A stretch of DNA of 64,000 nt from positions 3,410,001 to 3,474,000 of the forward strand of contig NZ_CP193934.1 in NCBI RefSeq assembly GCF_050859505.1, written 5' to 3'. Origin of the DNA: Marinirhabdus sp050859505. Its GTDB lineage: Bacteria > Bacteroidota > Bacteroidia > Flavobacteriales > Flavobacteriaceae. Numbering within the stretch: position 1 is the first letter of the stretch; each line of letters starts with the position of its first letter. Positions 1 to 9,015 of the stretch are shown here, piece after piece. The notes below the pieces were generated by a model. It worked only from the letters and a program-made list of their open reading frames with translations, was not told the DNA's origin and did not search any database. Position numbers and translations under genes: made by a program.

Positions 1-241
1 CTACAGGAAGATAGGCCACAACGTACCAGATAATACGAACCCATTCTTTAAAAAAAAGTATATCAAAATAATCCAGACCAATGCCTGCAAGTAACATAAC
101 AAAGCTAAAAATTGCGGGTATGTAGGTTTTAAACTTCCCTACACTTTCCGGACTGCTATGATTGTGCCCATCGTCGTGGGTATGTTCTCCAGCATGTTTT
201 TCTGTGTCGATGTCACGAAGGTTTATTTTTTTCTTTTTCAT
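1..241 (-). CDS. Heavy-metal P-type ATPase, N-terminal part only (Zn/Cd/Pb export type)
   Basis: The reading frame starts at the ATG at 241 and runs off the window edge, leaving 80 residues. The start is a Lys-rich stretch, then a His cluster (H16, H20, H22, H26, H28), then a hydrophobic segment at about 41-58 and the beginning of a second at about 68. This matches the N terminus of flavobacterial ZntA/CadA-like P1B ATPases, which carry a short His-rich tail in place of a full HMA domain. The catalytic DKTGT and CPC motifs would lie outside the window, so the family call rests on the N terminus and on position: it is the last visible gene of the metal-export operon, 41 bp after the Fur-family gene. 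Inferred role: ATP-driven export of Zn2+ or a similar ion across the inner membrane. Confidence 0.75.
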   Translation of the reverse strand, partial: MKKKKINLRDIDTEKHAGEHTHDDGHNHSSPESVGKFKTYIPAIFSFVMLLAGIGLDYFDILFFKEWVRIIWYVVAYLPV

Positions 242-282
242 AGGTGCAATTTCGTAATTTATTTGATGCAATGGAAGTGCAA

Positions 283-699
283 TTATTCTCCGCTACATTT
301 TTCACATATCCCTTTAACTACAAGGTTTACATCTTCGGCCAAATAACCTTCGGGTAAATTAATATGCGGAATTTTATGTTGGGTCAAACACACCGTTTCA
401 TTGCAATTAGTACAATGAAAATGGAGGTGTAAATCCTGTTCTATATCGCAATTACACCCATTTTCGCATAAAGCATATTTAGTGATTCCAGTACCATCAT
501 CGATTTGATGGACAATGCCTTTTTCTTCGAAAGTTTTTAGTGTGCGGTATAAAGTTGTTCTGTCTGCTTTTGCAAAAGCATTTTCAATATTCGTCAAGGC
601 TACAGCAATCTTCTTTTCTGCCAGATATTTATAAATTAATACACGCATCGCTGTAGGACGCACCTTTTTATTTTCTAATGTTTTTTCTATTTCAATCAT
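283..699 (-). CDS. Fur-family metalloregulator (Zur/Fur-like)
   Basis: The 138-residue length is normal for the Fur family. A winged-helix DNA-binding domain spans about residues 10-70 (recognition region around TTLYRTLKTF). It is followed by a dimerisation and metal-binding domain with a His/Cys cluster HLHFHC..C (H91, H93, H95, C96, C99) and a second pair C132/C135 that would form the structural zinc site with C96/C99. The gene sits between the CzcB adaptor (12 bp upstream) and the P-type ATPase. Fur proteins usually repress uptake genes when metal is bound, so a place inside an efflux operon is unusual; it may autoregulate this operon or sense zinc for other genes. The sequence does not decide which metal it binds. 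Confidence 0.85.
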   Translation of the reverse strand: MIEIEKTLENKKVRPTAMRVLIYKYLAEKKIAVALTNIENAFAKADRTTLYRTLKTFEEKGIVHQIDDGTGITKYALCENGCNCDIEQDLHLHFHCTNCNETVCLTQHKIPHINLPEGYLAEDVNLVVKGICEKCSGE

Positions 700-711
700 T
701 TCAGTATTATA

Positions 712-1899
712 TTAATGTCCGTGACCGCCACCCTCTTCTTCACTATTTTTAGCCTTTGCCAAAAGTGTGAAGGCATCTTTGATTACAATGTCCATCGCTT
801 CTATTTTTTTTAATTGATTTTTAATCGAAATAGCAATAAACCCTTCTTCTTCATTGTCTTTTTCGATTTCTATCATTTCAAAGTCCTGCATTGTTTCATT
901 GCCTTCTGAACGCGCACCTAATGCTTCAAAAATATAATGCTTGCCTTGATAGCGAACAATCGCTTCTTCAGGTAACGCATACATTTCACTCATTCCAACT
1001 TCAATATTTGCATTTACAAACATCCCTGGCAGTAACTCTTTATTGGTTTCCTTTAAATGCCCGTGAATAGTAACCGATCTATCCTCACGAACATTATTTC
1101 CTATAAGAAAAACTTCCGCTTCCATCCACGCTTCCGGAGCGTTGGCCAATCGAAAACGAATGCGTTGTCCAATACGTATAAGCGGAATATCGTCTTCAAA
1201 AACCTTAAGCTCAACATGAAGATCTGAGGCATCTGTAATATCCATTAGCACATCCTGAGGTCCAAAATATTTCCCCGTATTAACATACACTTCCCTAACC
1301 ACCCCATTGATAGGCGAATACACATTTACTGTGGAAGAAATATTTCCACCTGCTGCCGAATTCGGATTAATACCTATTAAGCGAAGTTTACTCTCCAGCG
1401 CCTTTATAGTAGCCTGATTACTCAGGTACATACTCTTTGCTTTCTCAAAGACCTTGGTAGATGTTACCTTTTCATCATTGAGTATTTTCTGGCGATCGTA
1501 ATCAGACTTTAAGTAATCGTTATTTGAAATTGCTTCCATATAATCTCTTTGAAACTCAATAAAATCGGGATTTTCAACCCTTGCTACCACTTGCCCTTTC
1601 CGAATTTTACTTCCCGGTAGCATTTCAGTATATTTTAAAAATCCGCCATAGGGAATGGTAATCGATATATTTCCTTGTGGCGGCACGTCGATCAAGCCAT
1701 TTACGGTGATTTCATGCCCTATGTTTCGTTTTTCAGCTTTTCCAATGGTTATGGATGTCTGTTCCATTTGCGCTTCTGTAAGCTCGACAACATTCTCGTT
1801 TTTTTCTGAATGTTCTTCTTCCTTATGTACAGTTTCATTTTTGCAACTTGTGGTAACCAGAAGTAGGGTCGCTATTGCTATGCTAAATATATATTTCAT
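712..1899 (-). CDS. RND efflux periplasmic adaptor lipoprotein (CzcB/CusB type)
   Basis: This is the membrane-fusion subunit linking an RND pump to an outer-membrane channel. The N terminus has a lipoprotein signal with lipobox TTSC (Cys19). Next come a biotinyl-lipoyl-like segment, a helical hairpin at roughly residues 120-170, and beta-barrel repeats ending in the KELLPGMFVNANIEVG region typical of HlyD/CzcB adaptors. The C terminus ends in EEEGGGHGH, a plausible metal-binding tail. The start codon is one base after the stop of the CzcA-type pump, so the two are translationally linked. Length (395) is typical. Confidence 0.9.
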   Translation of the reverse strand: MKYIFSIAIATLLLVTTSCKNETVHKEEEHSEKNENVVELTEAQMEQTSITIGKAEKRNIGHEITVNGLIDVPPQGNISITIPYGGFLKYTEMLPGSKIRKGQVVARVENPDFIEFQRDYMEAISNNDYLKSDYDRQKILNDEKVTSTKVFEKAKSMYLSNQATIKALESKLRLIGINPNSAAGGNISSTVNVYSPINGVVREVYVNTGKYFGPQDVLMDITDASDLHVELKVFEDDIPLIRIGQRIRFRLANAPEAWMEAEVFLIGNNVREDRSVTIHGHLKETNKELLPGMFVNANIEVGMSEMYALPEEAIVRYQGKHYIFEALGARSEGNETMQDFEMIEIEKDNEEEGFIAISIKNQLKKIEAMDIVIKDAFTLLAKAKNSEEEGGGHGH

Positions 1900-1900
1900 T

Positions 1901-4900
1901 TTAATTCGTTTTTATAAGTTGCTCAATGTTGATGAGTGTTTGATTGTATTGATTCAGAAATTCCAGGTATCTAACTTGTATGGTCAGTGCCCGATTAAGT
2001 CCCTGCACATACTCTATATACCCTATTTCTCCTTCCTGAAAACCCCGCTGTGCTTGCTTCAGAAGTAAATCGGATTGTGGCAAACCGCTTTCCTTATAAT
2101 AGGCTATATTCTTCCTGTCTTTTTGAAGAACTACAAATAACGACTGAAGCTGCGATTGGGTTTGATTTTTAATTACTTCCAGTTGGGCTTCATTTTCTTG
2201 TTTCTGAATCTTTGCCGCTTTTATTTTTGACGCATGCGGTTTCGCCCAAAGTGGAATGCTCAATCCCAATTGAACACCCGTAAACCGATCACTCGAATCG
2301 TACACAGTTGGTGTTCCGTTTGCTGTCTGACCTGTTCCAATAAATGATTGATTAAAATAGCCTACCGTGATGTCGGGAAGTAATTTAGCAGAGGCTACTT
2401 TGCGTTCATTTTCGGCAATTTCAATTTGCTGCGTATAATAGGAGACAAGCGGATTTCCAGAAACGTTTACGTTTTCATTTTCCGGTAGTTCCATTGCCGT
2501 TTTTAGCTCTAAATCTGCAACTGAAATATCAACAGCTGTTTCAGCATTCATCAAATTCTGTAATAAAAATCGGGCTTCGTCAATAGCAGCTTTATTTTCC
2601 TGCACCATAATATTGATATCGGCAAGCTCGGTATTTGCAGTGGCAAGTTCCAGCGCATTGCTTTCGCCATTATCAAAACGAAGCTGCGCTGCATAGGAAA
2701 AGCGAGCATAAATACTATCCTGACGCTCCAAGACCTTTTCCTTGCTTTTTAGGAACCAGAGTCTATAATAGGTCGAACTCACCTGAGCCACCAAATCGTT
2801 TTTTACAACTTCCTGCCGCAATTCAGAAGCCGTTATTCTAGCGTTGGCAAGCTTGCCTTGGTTGGTGTAAACTGTCGGGAATTCGAAGGTCTGACTGATA
2901 GTAAAACGGGTATCGTTGTCCACAATACTATTTGTTTGTCCGTATTCAACTCCAAGCTCTGTTTTCGGTACGTTGAAACTCGAGCCTTTAAGCGCTTGTG
3001 CTTTTTCAGTTTGAAATTTAGCAACTTTACTAGTTGGGTTATTTTTCAATGCTACTTCTAGCACCTCATCAATAGATTGATACACCTTTGGTTCCGTCTG
3101 AGCGTTTACCTGATACGCACTTCCCATCAGAATTACTAGTAACAGGGTTGTTATTTTATTCTTCTTCATTGTGAACTTTTTTTCTGAATAATAATATAGA
3201 ATAGGGAGCACTACCAGCGTCAAAAATGTGGCTGTTATAAGCCCGCCAATCACTACCGTTGCCAAAGGTCGTTGCACTTCTGCGCCAGATGTTTGTGAAA
3301 TTGCCATAGGCAGAAAACCAAGAGATGCCACGGCCGCAGTTAAAATCACAGGTCGCAATCGCGTTTTTGTCCCTATGTACACACGCTGAAATATATCGGT
3401 AACACCATCTTCTTTAAGCCTGTTAAACTCCGCGATAAGCACAATTCCATTCAATACAGCTACTCCAAAAAGTGCAATAAAACCTACCCCTGCGGAAATA
3501 CTAAAAGGTAAATCCCGAATCCAAAGTGCAAACACACCGCCAATAGCAGAAAGTGGTATGGCAGTAAAAATCAATACACCTTGTTTAAGGGAACCGAAGG
3601 TGAAGTATAGCAGAATAAAGATGAGCAATAAGGCAAGGGGTACAGCAATACCCAATCGCTGTCTTGCTTCCACTAAATTCTCAAACTGCCCACCATAGCT
3701 CACAGTATAGCCAGGCTTGAAATTGATTTGGTTATCAATGAGAGAACTCACTTCATTAACCACACTCTCCACATCGCGATTACGTACATTGAAGGCAACT
3801 ATAATCCGGCGTTGTGTATCGTCCCGTTGTATTTGATAAGGCCCATCAATAATAGAAACCGTAGCCAATTGTTGTAATGGAATCTGTTCCCCATGGCTAC
3901 CATTTATATACAGGTTTTGTACATCCGAAAGTGAAGACCGATTGGTATCACTTAGCCGAACGACCATATCAAATCGTTTCTCACCTTCATACACCGTTCC
4001 CGTAGCAGCACCGGCAAAAGCAGATTGAATAGCCATATTCACCGCTTCAATAGACAATCCATATTTGGCTAATTGATTTCGTTTGTAATCCACAACTATC
4101 TGTGGTATTCCAGTAACCTCTTCCACGTATAAATCGACCGCGCCTTCTACCGAACCTGCAATACTTCCTATCTGGTTGGCATAGCTAGATAATTGTTCCA
4201 AATCTTCCCCATAAATCTTGATGGCAACATCTTGTCGAACGCCCGTCATCAATTCATTAAAACGCATCTGTATGGGTTGCTGAAATCCAAAGGTTACTCC
4301 GGGAATGACCTCCAAAGCTTCCGCCATTTTATTCGCCAGTTCTTCCCGATTGGATGCCGAGGTCCATTCCGATTTATCTTTCAGGATGATCATTAAATCG
4401 GCAGCTTCCACTGGCATTGGGTCTGTTGGAATTTCTCCAGATCCTATCTTGGATACTACCTGTTCTACCTCAGGAAAATTATCGAGCAGAATTTTTTCTG
4501 CCTTGGTCGTTGCTTTGATGGTATTGGACAACGAACTCCCTGTAATTACCCGGGTTTCTACTGCAAAATCTCCTTCTTCCAGCGTTGGTATAAATTCTCC
4601 TCCTAAATTGCTAAAAACAACATAAGCAATGGCGAATAATACCACCGTAGCTCCTACCAATATAGCTCTCGTATGCATTGCCCATTTTATAATAGGCTCA
4701 TAGATACGGTAAAAGAAATTCATGATACGGTCGGAAATATTCTTTTTATGACTGCTTTTTTTACTCAATACCAAGGCAGACATCATAGGGACATACGTCA
4801 ATGACAAAAGAAATGCTCCCAAAATAGCAAAGCTTACCGTTTGTGCCATGGGGCCAAACATTTTCCCTTCTGTGCCTACCAGCGCTAAGATTGGCAGATA

Positions 4901-6277
4901 CACAATGAGGATAATGATTTCCCCAAATGCAGCGGAGTTTCTGATTTTGCTGGACGATTTAAATACTTCCGCGTCCATTTCTTTTTGAGTGAGTTTCCGC
5001 GAGAGCTTTAAAGATCCCAGATGAAATAGTGTGGCTTCAACGATGATTACCGCGCCATCTACTATTAAACCGAAATCTATAGCCCCTAAACTCATTAAGT
5101 TGGCTGAAACGCCAAACATATGCATCATACTAAAGGCAAAAAGTAGTGCCAGGGGTATCACAGAGGCAGTGATTAAACCCGCGCGCCAGTTCCCCAATAA
5201 AAGCAGTAAAATAAAAATCACAATGAGCGCTCCTTCGATGAGATTCGTCGTTACAGTACCAATAGCGTTATCTACCAGTTTTGTTCTGTCTAAAAATGGT
5301 TTAATCACAACGCCTTCAGGTAAGGTTTTGCTGATTGTGTTTATCTGATCTTTTACCTCTTCAATTACTTTGGCTGAATTGGCGCCCTTGAGCATCATTA
5401 CAATAGCGCTTACTACTTCGCCTTCTCCATTTCGCGTAGTAGCACCATACCGAATTGCTTTCCCTATCTGGACTTTTGCAACATCACGAATTAATATGGG
5501 GTTTCCGGTTTCAGTTTGTTTGACAAGGATGTTTTCAATATCATCGATAGAACCTACGAGACCTTCACTGCGAATGAACAGCGCTTTATCATTCTTTTCA
5601 ATATACGCGCCCCCTGTATTTTGATTGTTGGTCTTAAGCGCATCAAAAATTTCAGTGATGGTTATATTCATGGTGTTGAGGCGCTCGGGTCTAATCGCAA
5701 TTTCATATTGCTTCAGGTAGCCTCCAAAGCTGCTTACATCTGCCACTCCTGGCGTACCCAACAACTGGCGTTTAATAATCCAGTCCTGAATGGTGCGTAA
5801 TTCGGTAGCGTCATAAGAATCTTCGTAGCCAGGTTCGGTGGTGATGACATATTGATAAATTTCTCCCAAACCGGTGGTTAAGGGAGCAATTCTGGGTTTT
5901 CCTATCTCTTCAGGAATTTCGGATTGGGCATCGGCAAGGCGTTCGTTTACCTGTTGTCGCGCCCAATAGACATCTACATTTTCTTCAAAAACAATGGTCA
6001 CTACCGATAACCCAAAGCGGGAAAATGACCGAATCTCTTCAATCTGTGGAATGGTTGCCATGGTAATTTCAATGGGGAAGGTAATAAGGCGCTCTACCTC
6101 TTGTGCTGCAAGTGAGGGCGAATTGGTAATTACTTGCACCTGGTTGTTCGTAATATCAGGCACTGCGTCTACCGGTAATTGTTGTAAGGAATAGACCCCC
6201 AAAACAATCAAGGCAAAAGTGAGTAACCCTATAACCAGTTTATGGGTTATGGAGTACTTAATGATTTTATTAAGCAT
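1901..6277 (-). CDS. CzcA/CusA-family RND metal pump fused to a TolC-like outer-membrane factor
   Basis: Residues 1 to about 1030 form a complete heavy-metal RND permease: first membrane helix at about 12-30, SLGAIDFGLIVDGAVIIVE in the TM4 region with the proton-relay acidic residues, and a second helix bundle from about 855 to 1030. From M1037 (base 3169) the frame continues into a signal-peptide-like segment ending VNAQ and a full outer-membrane-factor domain of about 420 residues with paired coiled coils. Ordinary CzcA proteins are about 1040 residues, so at 1458 this is a fusion, an arrangement known in Bacteroidota. Either the signal-like segment acts as a membrane-spanning linker, or an internal start at M1037 yields a separate outer-membrane protein. 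It is transcribed with the CzcB adaptor immediately downstream. Substrate is probably Co/Zn/Cd or Cu/Ag; sequence alone does not settle it. Confidence 0.92.
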   Translation of the reverse strand: MLNKIIKYSITHKLVIGLLTFALIVLGVYSLQQLPVDAVPDITNNQVQVITNSPSLAAQEVERLITFPIEITMATIPQIEEIRSFSRFGLSVVTIVFEENVDVYWARQQVNERLADAQSEIPEEIGKPRIAPLTTGLGEIYQYVITTEPGYEDSYDATELRTIQDWIIKRQLLGTPGVADVSSFGGYLKQYEIAIRPERLNTMNITITEIFDALKTNNQNTGGAYIEKNDKALFIRSEGLVGSIDDIENILVKQTETGNPILIRDVAKVQIGKAIRYGATTRNGEGEVVSAIVMMLKGANSAKVIEEVKDQINTISKTLPEGVVIKPFLDRTKLVDNAIGTVTTNLIEGALIVIFILLLLLGNWRAGLITASVIPLALLFAFSMMHMFGVSANLMSLGAIDFGLIVDGAVIIVEATLFHLGSLKLSRKLTQKEMDAEVFKSSSKIRNSAAFGEIIILIVYLPILALVGTEGKMFGPMAQTVSFAILGAFLLSLTYVPMMSALVLSKKSSHKKNISDRIMNFFYRIYEPIIKWAMHTRAILVGATVVLFAIAYVVFSNLGGEFIPTLEEGDFAVETRVITGSSLSNTIKATTKAEKILLDNFPEVEQVVSKIGSGEIPTDPMPVEAADLMIILKDKSEWTSASNREELANKMAEALEVIPGVTFGFQQPIQMRFNELMTGVRQDVAIKIYGEDLEQLSSYANQIGSIAGSVEGAVDLYVEEVTGIPQIVVDYKRNQLAKYGLSIEAVNMAIQSAFAGAATGTVYEGEKRFDMVVRLSDTNRSSLSDVQNLYINGSHGEQIPLQQLATVSIIDGPYQIQRDDTQRRIIVAFNVRNRDVESVVNEVSSLIDNQINFKPGYTVSYGGQFENLVEARQRLGIAVPLALLLIFILLYFTFGSLKQGVLIFTAIPLSAIGGVFALWIRDLPFSISAGVGFIALFGVAVLNGIVLIAEFNRLKEDGVTDIFQRVYIGTKTRLRPVILTAAVASLGFLPMAISQTSGAEVQRPLATVVIGGLITATFLTLVVLPILYYYSEKKFTMKKNKITTLLLVILMGSAYQVNAQTEPKVYQSIDEVLEVALKNNPTSKVAKFQTEKAQALKGSSFNVPKTELGVEYGQTNSIVDNDTRFTISQTFEFPTVYTNQGKLANARITASELRQEVVKNDLVAQVSSTYYRLWFLKSKEKVLERQDSIYARFSYAAQLRFDNGESNALELATANTELADINIMVQENKAAIDEARFLLQNLMNAETAVDISVADLELKTAMELPENENVNVSGNPLVSYYTQQIEIAENERKVASAKLLPDITVGYFNQSFIGTGQTANGTPTVYDSSDRFTGVQLGLSIPLWAKPHASKIKAAKIQKQENEAQLEVIKNQTQSQLQSLFVVLQKDRKNIAYYKESGLPQSDLLLKQAQRGFQEGEIGYIEYVQGLNRALTIQVRYLEFLNQYNQTLINIEQLIKTN

Positions 6278-6392
6278 AGAAAAATTATAATTCAGTTAAC
6301 GATAAAGTTTGTTCGCTTTCGTTAAAGCTAAAACAATGTAATGCCCACATATAGCAGGATTACTATAGCATAGCGCTATTTTTAAAACTGAA

Positions 6393-6788
6393 TTACGCCC
6401 GGGGTGGCTGAAAAAGAGATTCCAGATATCTGGAATGAAACTGGAAAGGATAATAGGTGTTTTGTGTACTTTCGTCCGAAGCCAACGTTTTTAGTAGCAC
6501 ACTATGGGAAGGTGCTAAAAAGACAGTGGAATGATAACATTGGTGGTGTGAATGAGTGGGTGAATTTTCATCGTGTGAATCGTTATGATGCGCACTACTA
6601 TCTCCCTGCTCACTAAATAAATTCTCTACTACATATTCAGAAAAAGAATCCCCACCGTATTCTTTGTGAACTTGGTAATGTGAAATAAAATCTGTGAAGT
6701 GATCTATTTGTTCACATAAATCCATATTAACAACTACTCCTTGCGTAAGGAATAGAAAAGCCATGGATATGGATGTGATTAATTTCAT
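6393..6788 (-). CDS. Small His-rich exported protein of the metal-efflux operon
   Basis: The 131-residue protein has an N-terminal hydrophobic segment (about residues 4-20) that reads as a signal peptide or anchor. A His-rich stretch at about 67-86 contains HHND, HDE and HSHH, followed by a Cys. I do not recognise a named domain. It lies 115 bp upstream of the CzcA-type pump on the same strand, and small His-rich exported proteins commonly lead czc operons in flavobacteria, so a periplasmic metal-buffering or sensing role is likely but inferred. The ATG at 6788 follows an A-rich region and is preceded by no other in-frame gene. Confidence 0.65.
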   Translation of the reverse strand: MKLITSISMAFLFLTQGVVVNMDLCEQIDHFTDFISHYQVHKEYGGDSFSEYVVENLFSEQGDSSAHHNDSHDENSPTHSHHQCYHSTVFLAPSHSVLLKTLASDESTQNTYYPFQFHSRYLESLFQPPRA

Positions 6789-6858
6789 TTAAAACACAAA
6801 GATAACAGAATTATGATGCAACTAGGTTGCAAAGAATTTTAGAAGTTGAATGGCGCGC

Positions 6859-7014
6859 TTATTTAAGCACCTGAAAACCCCAAACAATTACTAAAAATCC
6901 AACGCCAGTCATCGCTGGTGCAGGAATTTTCATGACTATCCCAACCACTATCATTGCAATACCAGTGATCCCTAATAAAATACTAATAATGTCTAATTTC
7001 TTATTTCGTGTCAT
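6859..7014 (-). CDS. 51-residue small membrane protein
   Basis: This short frame runs from an ATG at 7014 to a TAA at 6859. It encodes a charged start (MTRNKKLD) followed by two hydrophobic stretches separated by KIPAPAMTG, so it would form a two-helix hairpin in the inner membrane. It lies 33 bp downstream of the second YeeE/YedE-like gene on the same strand and probably belongs to that operon. No family is recognised; the amino-acid composition and position argue that it is a real gene rather than chance. Confidence 0.5.
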   Translation of the reverse strand: MTRNKKLDIISILLGITGIAMIVVGIVMKIPAPAMTGVGFLVIVWGFQVLK

Positions 7015-7047
7015 AATTTTTTCTTTTAAAGATACTTAAAATAAAAT

Positions 7048-7461
7048 TTAATGAGGTAGCTTGTTTTTAAGCAAACCGTAGATAAAAGTTCCCAATAGGG
7101 CTCCAAATATCACGACGAGTATGGAAACATACCCTGCCCCTGCAAGTACATACATAGGGCCCGGACACGCACCTGCAAGCGCCCATCCCAAACCAAAAAT
7201 GATTCCGCCTACCAGATATCGCGTTATACCCTTATCTTTTGGTTGTAATCGCATCTCGCTCCCTCCTATTGGCTTAATGTCTTTCCGTTTTATAAGTTGA
7301 ATACCAATGATCCCCAACACCAAGGCTGAACCAATAATACCATACATATGAAAGCTGCCAAACTGAAACATTTCATAAATACGAAACCAGGAAGCCGCTT
7401 CAGATTTAAACATAACAATACCGAAAAAAACACCTATTACTAAATATGTGATGTATCTCAT
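7048..7461 (-). CDS. YeeE/YedE half-protein (DUF6691), sulfur-compound transport
   Basis: The 137-residue integral membrane protein has about four hydrophobic helices and the conserved Cys motif LAGACPGPMYVLAGAG, the sulfur-handling signature of the YeeE/YedE (PmpA/PmpB, TsuA-like) family. It is roughly half the length of the fused YeeE proteins, and the preceding gene (2 bp upstream) supplies the other half. Family knowledge suggests import of thiosulfate or a related sulfur compound. The pair sits beside DsrE-like, MBL-rhodanese and TauE genes, which fits a sulfur-transfer module. A Crp/Fnr-type palindrome lies in front of the operon. Confidence 0.85.
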   Translation of the reverse strand: MRYITYLVIGVFFGIVMFKSEAASWFRIYEMFQFGSFHMYGIIGSALVLGIIGIQLIKRKDIKPIGGSEMRLQPKDKGITRYLVGGIIFGLGWALAGACPGPMYVLAGAGYVSILVVIFGALLGTFIYGLLKNKLPH

Positions 7462-7463
7462 TT

Positions 7464-8021
7464 CTAAAAAATTAAGGGATAAAAAATATGTATCATTGCC
7501 AAACCGCCTATAAAAAATCCTATAACGGCAATCAATGAGGGTAGCTGAAGATTACTCAATCCAGATATAGCGTGACCCGAAGTACAACCGCCTGCATACC
7601 GCGCTCCGAAACCAACAAGTATTCCGCCAACTAAAAGTATGATAACGGTAAAAGGACTCGATAAGGCTTCAATAGAAAATAGTTCGGGCGGCATATAACT
7701 TTTACCAGCGCTTTGAATATTATACTCTGTTGCGAGTTGCTGAGCTACTTCTGGATTGATATTAACAGTATTTTCGCTCATATAGGTTGAAGCAATAAAG
7801 CCACCTATAATAGCACCCAACACCACCATTAAATTCCAGCGATCTGCTTTCCAATCGAATTTAAAGAAGTCGGCTGCCTTTCCTGCGCCTACTGCTGCAC
7901 AGGCGGTGCGTAAGTTTGACGACATTCCAAACTGCTTGCCCACCAGCAATAAAAGAAACATAATAAGGGCAATAAGTGGACCGGCGACATACCAGGGCCA
8001 GGGTTCTGTAATCCAATTCAT
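7464..8021 (-). CDS. YeeE/YedE thiosulfate-transporter family half-protein
   Basis: The 185-residue membrane protein has several hydrophobic helices and the signature GGCTSGHAISG near residue 145, the second Cys-containing motif of YeeE/YedE transporters. It is the first gene of a short minus-strand operon with its partner 2 bp downstream; together they match a split version of the family. The start at 8021 is preceded by an intergenic region holding the palindrome AGTAAC-ATTT-GTTACA, a likely operator for the Crp/Fnr regulator encoded 4.4 kb away. Inferred role: sulfur-compound uptake across the inner membrane. Confidence 0.85.
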   Translation of the reverse strand: MNWITEPWPWYVAGPLIALIMFLLLLVGKQFGMSSNLRTACAAVGAGKAADFFKFDWKADRWNLMVVLGAIIGGFIASTYMSENTVNINPEVAQQLATEYNIQSAGKSYMPPELFSIEALSSPFTVIILLVGGILVGFGARYAGGCTSGHAISGLSNLQLPSLIAVIGFFIGGLAMIHIFYPLIF

Positions 8022-8065
8022 TTTAATAATTTTATGTAAAATTACTGTTTTAAAATCAACGTAAC

Positions 8066-8081
8066 AGTAACATTTGTTACA
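8066..8081. promoter_or_regulatory. Crp/Fnr-type operator palindrome, copy 1
   Basis: The sequence AGTAAC-ATTT-GTTACA lies between the divergent YeeE operon and the gene at 8119. It has the same arms and 4-base spacer as the perfect palindrome at 12411-12428 next to the Crp/Fnr gene, with one arm position different. An extra GTAAC half-site begins at 8061. Position suggests control of one or both divergent units. Confidence 0.6.
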
Positions 8082-8118
8082 CTAAAGAACTGTTCTTTAT
8101 TTTATTTTTGTAGTAGTA

Positions 8119-8484
8119 ATGAAAATAAATACGTACATAGCTATAGTATTTGCATTCATCTTTTTAGCAAAGTTTGTTGCTATAGATGCAAATGGATTAA
8201 ATATGTTTCTAACAGGAGACACTATCTCTTTTGTCAAAAATCCTCATTGTAAAAAGCAAAATCCAACAAAGGAATTAAAGAGCAAAATTAATTTCTCTGA
8301 ATCACAAATAGCATCCCTTGAAATGATTCCTTATAGCGGTCGATGTACGACGCCGTTTCATTTTAAAATATTTTCTTGGGAATTCCCTATTTTAAATTCC
8401 CACATACTTTTCAACGAACATCTCCCATCTAAACTGAGATATCTATATCTGAAGAAAGTTTCTCCGCCTCCTCGTTCGGCCTAA
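8119..8484 (+). CDS. Conserved-looking hypothetical protein, exported
   Basis: The 121-residue frame has an N-terminal hydrophobic segment (about residues 5-22) that could be a signal anchor, then a soluble part with FVKNPHCKKQNPTKE and a basic C terminus ending SPPPRSA. No domain is recognised. It starts 97 bp from the divergent YeeE gene, directly downstream of the Crp/Fnr-type palindrome, and is followed after 126 bp by the DoxX gene. Small proteins of this kind commonly accompany metal or sulfur clusters in flavobacteria; function is unknown. The frame has ordinary codon use and no overlapping competitor, so it is probably real. Confidence 0.55.
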   Translation: MKINTYIAIVFAFIFLAKFVAIDANGLNMFLTGDTISFVKNPHCKKQNPTKELKSKINFSESQIASLEMIPYSGRCTTPFHFKIFSWEFPILNSHILFNEHLPSKLRYLYLKKVSPPPRSA

Positions 8485-8610
8485 TTCTATCATAGCGAAA
8501 ATTAAATATGATGCACGACTATTCCTATTTTCTTTAAAGAGGAAAAGTGCGTCCACTACATGTTTCGCTAGTCATCGCAAGAATTAATCAATTTAATTAT
8601 ATCATTTATA

Positions 8611-9009
8611 ATGACGACAAAAATTTTAATAAATCGTCGTTCCATTCAACTATTACGCGTATTGGTAAGCGGAATATTCCTGGTTGCAGGACTAAACCAC
8701 TTGTTGAATATCGAGAAAACTGCCAAAAGAATAGAACAAGCAAATTTTAAAGGTCTCGCCTATTTTTTCGGGGAACCTCAATGGCTTATTGTCCTTTCAG
8801 GTATTGTAATGGTTGGAGCTGGTTTTCTATTCTTACTAGGATATAAAACCAAATGGGCGGCAATTACTTTAATGATGGTGCTAATACCCATCACACTAAC
8901 GGTTCAAGTAGGGCAAATAACAACCCTTGGACCCTTGTTTAAAAACATTTCAATTTTAGGTGGACTGCTGTTTTTTATACTGAATGACACCGATAATCTT
9001 TTAAAATAA
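8611..9009 (+). CDS. DoxX-family membrane protein
   Basis: The 132-residue protein has four hydrophobic helices and the DoxX-type arrangement: LRVLVSGIFLVAGLNHL near the start, an ILSGIVMVGAGFLFLLG-like second helix and a GGLLFFIL segment near the end. DoxX relatives associate with thiosulfate:quinone oxidoreductase in some organisms and with redox or oxidative-stress complexes in others. Here it is followed at 6 bp by a DsrE-like gene and then a TlpA-like thioredoxin, so a role in sulfur or thiol redox at the inner membrane is the reasonable inference. Confidence 0.8.
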   Translation: MTTKILINRRSIQLLRVLVSGIFLVAGLNHLLNIEKTAKRIEQANFKGLAYFFGEPQWLIVLSGIVMVGAGFLFLLGYKTKWAAITLMMVLIPITLTVQVGQITTLGPLFKNISILGGLLFFILNDTDNLLK

Positions 9010-9015
9010 ATCAAA

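Noticed and set aside
4305..4625. Plus-strand frames opposite the CzcA pump
   Set aside because: They are shadows of the pump gene, without ribosome sites or family resemblance.
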